Source of the DNA: CAWDPQ01 sp049642465
GTDB lineage: Bacteria > Acidobacteriota > Vicinamibacteria > Vicinamibacterales > 2-12-FULL-66-21
Assembly: GCA_049642465.1 (NCBI GenBank)
Contig: JBAROV010000111.1
Span: 1-5,346 of the forward strand
Length of the DNA stretch: 5,346 bases
Direction of reading: 5' to 3'
Program-made: the position numbers and the translations under genes
The notes under the pieces: model-generated
The model's database searches: none
The model's input: the letters and a program-made list of their open reading frames with translations, nothing else
What the model was told of the DNA's origin: nothing
Part shown: positions 4,644-5,346 of the stretch, piece by piece
Layout: every line of letters begins with the position of its first letter
Numbering within the stretch: position 1 is the first letter of the stretch

Positions 4644-4818
4644 TTGCTCTGACGATCTGCGATGGCGTGCTACAGATTTCGATTACCGTTGCGAAGCCAA
4701 CGACTTAACCTCGATCGCGTCTACTCCATCGATCGCCGTAACCCTCGGTAGATCTCGCGGAATCGACAAGGTTACGTCACGGTTACGCCACAGTCCACGC
4801 GCCGTTGAAGGAGCACGC
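4622..4818. repeat. 15-bp direct repeat of tRNA-Ser sequence bounding a 167-bp segment
   Basis: GTTGAAGGAGCACGC occurs inside the tRNA fragment (4622-4636) and again at 4804-4818. A 15-mer repeat is not expected by chance in 5 kb. The second copy is followed six bases later by GCGTG, which would re-form the serine anticodon stem with a 6-base loop. The enclosed 4637-4803 carries no ORF but several short repeats. Confidence 0.7.
4737..4791. repeat. Tandem GGTTACG(T/C)CAC copies with one inverted CGTAACC
   Basis: Two head-to-tail 11-mers with one mismatch lie at 4770-4780 and 4781-4791, again at one helical turn. An inverted 7-base match (CGTAACC) lies at 4737-4743. TCGATCGC is also doubled (4711-4718, 4729-4736). 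Spacing and place beside a tRNA-derived core suggest integrase or excisionase arm sites; a regulator operator is the alternative. Confidence 0.5.
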
Positions 4819-4830
4819 CGTCAGGCGTGT
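4813..4830 (-). terminator. Hairpin after the HTH gene, possible terminator
   Basis: GCACGCC (4813-4819) and GGCGTGT (4824-4830) pair over seven bases, one a G-T, around a GTCA loop, shortly after the stop codon (4835) of the minus-strand HTH gene. The bases that follow on that strand are pyrimidine-rich but not a true T-run. CGTCAGGCG at 4819-4827 is repeated at 4833-4841 across the stop codon. Confidence 0.35.
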
Positions 4831-4834
4831 TGCG

Positions 4835-5302
4835 TCAGGCGGTCTTCGTTCGAACGACCAGGTCAACGTCACAGTTAAGCACTTGCAGCAAGGCGAGCAG
4901 CTGATCGACAGACTTGCGGTAGTTCGTCTGATCGAGCAGACGATACAGCTGTGCCGCAGACGTCCCGAGCCTGCGCACGATCTCGCGTTTCGAGAGCGGG
5001 CTCTCTGCGACTCGCTTCTGTGCTTCCAGCGTCAGTCGGTACAACAGGAGATCGCGGAGGTAGCTGGGATCCTGGTTGTACTCGAGCACCTGTTCGACGT
5101 GCACGGTGCCGGTGCGGCCGGAGTGGAGGACGTAGCTAAACGCCTCCCGACCAGCCTCCGCGTCAACGGAGAGCTCCGTGACCGGGTCTTCGGTCGTGGG
5201 CGTCGGCTCCGCCTTCGAGAACGGGAACACGAGCTTCTTCGTCGAGGTGCCGACCTCGAACACCTTCTTCCGATTGTTGTGCCTGACAGAGCGGATCTTC
5301 AC
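4835..5302 (-). CDS. Helix-turn-helix protein with beta-rich N-terminal domain, 155 aa
   Basis: Two parts are visible. Residues 1-75 look beta-rich (RKKVFEVGTSTKKLVFPF, then TELSVDAEAGREAFSYVLHS and GRTGTVHVEQVLEYNQDP). Residues 80-152 are helical, with a probable XRE-like helix-turn-helix at about 104-124 (SKREIVRRLGTSAAQLYRLL) followed by a support helix (SVDQLLALLQVL). The whole therefore looks like a DNA-binding protein with an added sensing or partner-binding domain. The GTG start at 5302 overlaps the TGA of the upstream gene as GTGA, and a GAGGG ribosome-binding site lies inside that gene, so translation is coupled. Two-gene units ending in an HTH protein are typical of toxin-antitoxin and autoregulated modules, but the partner is mostly outside the window. 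The exact family is not recognised; the HTH is fairly sure. Confidence 0.88.
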   Translation of the reverse strand: MKIRSVRHNNRKKVFEVGTSTKKLVFPFSKAEPTPTTEDPVTELSVDAEAGREAFSYVLHSGRTGTVHVEQVLEYNQDPSYLRDLLLYRLTLEAQKRVAESPLSKREIVRRLGTSAAQLYRLLDQTNYRKSVDQLLALLQVLNCDVDLVVRTKTA

Positions 5303-5346
5303 AGCAGTCCCTCAGCCTCCAGCTCGCTGATCAGTTCCAGAATGCG
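5299..5346 (-). CDS. C-terminus of an unknown gene, partial, coupled to the HTH gene
   Basis: The minus strand is open from the window edge to a TGA (5301-5299) and encodes the last 15 residues, RILELISELEAEGLL, an amphipathic helix. The stop overlaps the GTG of the HTH gene by 4 nt, the strongest reason to believe this short frame. The ribosome-binding site of the HTH gene lies within it. The protein cannot be identified from this end. Confidence 0.6.
   Translation of the reverse strand, partial: RILELISELEAEGLL

Noticed and set aside
4605..4700. A tRNA-Ser gene interrupted by a group I intron
   Set aside because: Group I introns in tRNA anticodon loops are a few hundred bases with a conserved core and are followed by the tRNA 3' half. 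No 3' exon (T-arm and CTCTCC) is found downstream.
4804..4862. Second, complete tRNA-Ser beginning at the repeat copy
   Set aside because: The TTCGAAC near 4850 suggests a T-loop, but its flanks do not form a T-stem, there is no acceptor stem, and the stretch runs into the HTH gene.
1..5346. CRISPR array, insertion-sequence ends, rRNA
   Set aside because: No regularly spaced repeats of 23 bases or more, no transposase motifs with terminal inverted repeats, and no rRNA-like sequence were seen on either strand.

Overview
The window is about 60% G+C bacterial DNA. It holds one confident signalling gene, several small genes of no recognised family, gene debris and a broken tRNA gene, so it reads as an accessory or genomic-island region of a soil-type, high-GC bacterium. 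The phylum cannot be fixed. A leaderless-looking promoter and the 72-aa/receiver gene pair would fit Acidobacteriota or deltaproteobacterial relatives, but that is impression, not proof. No integrase, transposase, intact tRNA, rRNA or CRISPR array is present.

Left part (1-1181). Minus-strand genes run leftwards: a basic N-terminus leaving the window (1-72), a 76-aa XRE-type DNA-binding protein (181-411) and a doubtful small ORF (455-664). Going the other way, a 133-aa unknown protein (780-1181) has an excellent Shine-Dalgarno sequence and a perfect -35 hexamer upstream.

Centre (1406-3265). A 72-aa protein and a 234-aa receiver-domain protein overlap by 8 nt and form a bicistron. The receiver has all expected phosphorylation residues, an uncharacterised N-terminus and no output domain. 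A 112-aa helical, charged protein (2506-2844) follows behind its own probable promoter. Then comes a remnant of a superfamily 1 (Upf1/Dna2-like) helicase, with motif V and the start of motif VI, read straight into an unrelated tail with strikingly GC-biased codons. This is a chimeric open frame at a recombination junction.

Right part (3278-5346). A 161-aa beta-rich unknown protein (minus) and a 145-aa protein with one CxxC (plus) are divergent around an inverted-repeat-rich spacer. The stretch 4398-4834 holds no gene but many short repeats and the exact 5' half of tRNA-Ser(GGA), ending at the last base of the anticodon loop. A 15-bp piece of that tRNA is repeated 182 bp downstream. This looks like an attachment site, or a decayed end, of a tyrosine-recombinase element. 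The right edge carries a translationally coupled minus-strand pair: the last 15 codons of an unknown gene and a 155-aa helix-turn-helix protein.

The strongest unexplained signal is the tRNA-Ser half-gene with repeats on both sides (about 4461-4841), followed by the chimeric helicase frame. No complete new system can be demonstrated within these limits.
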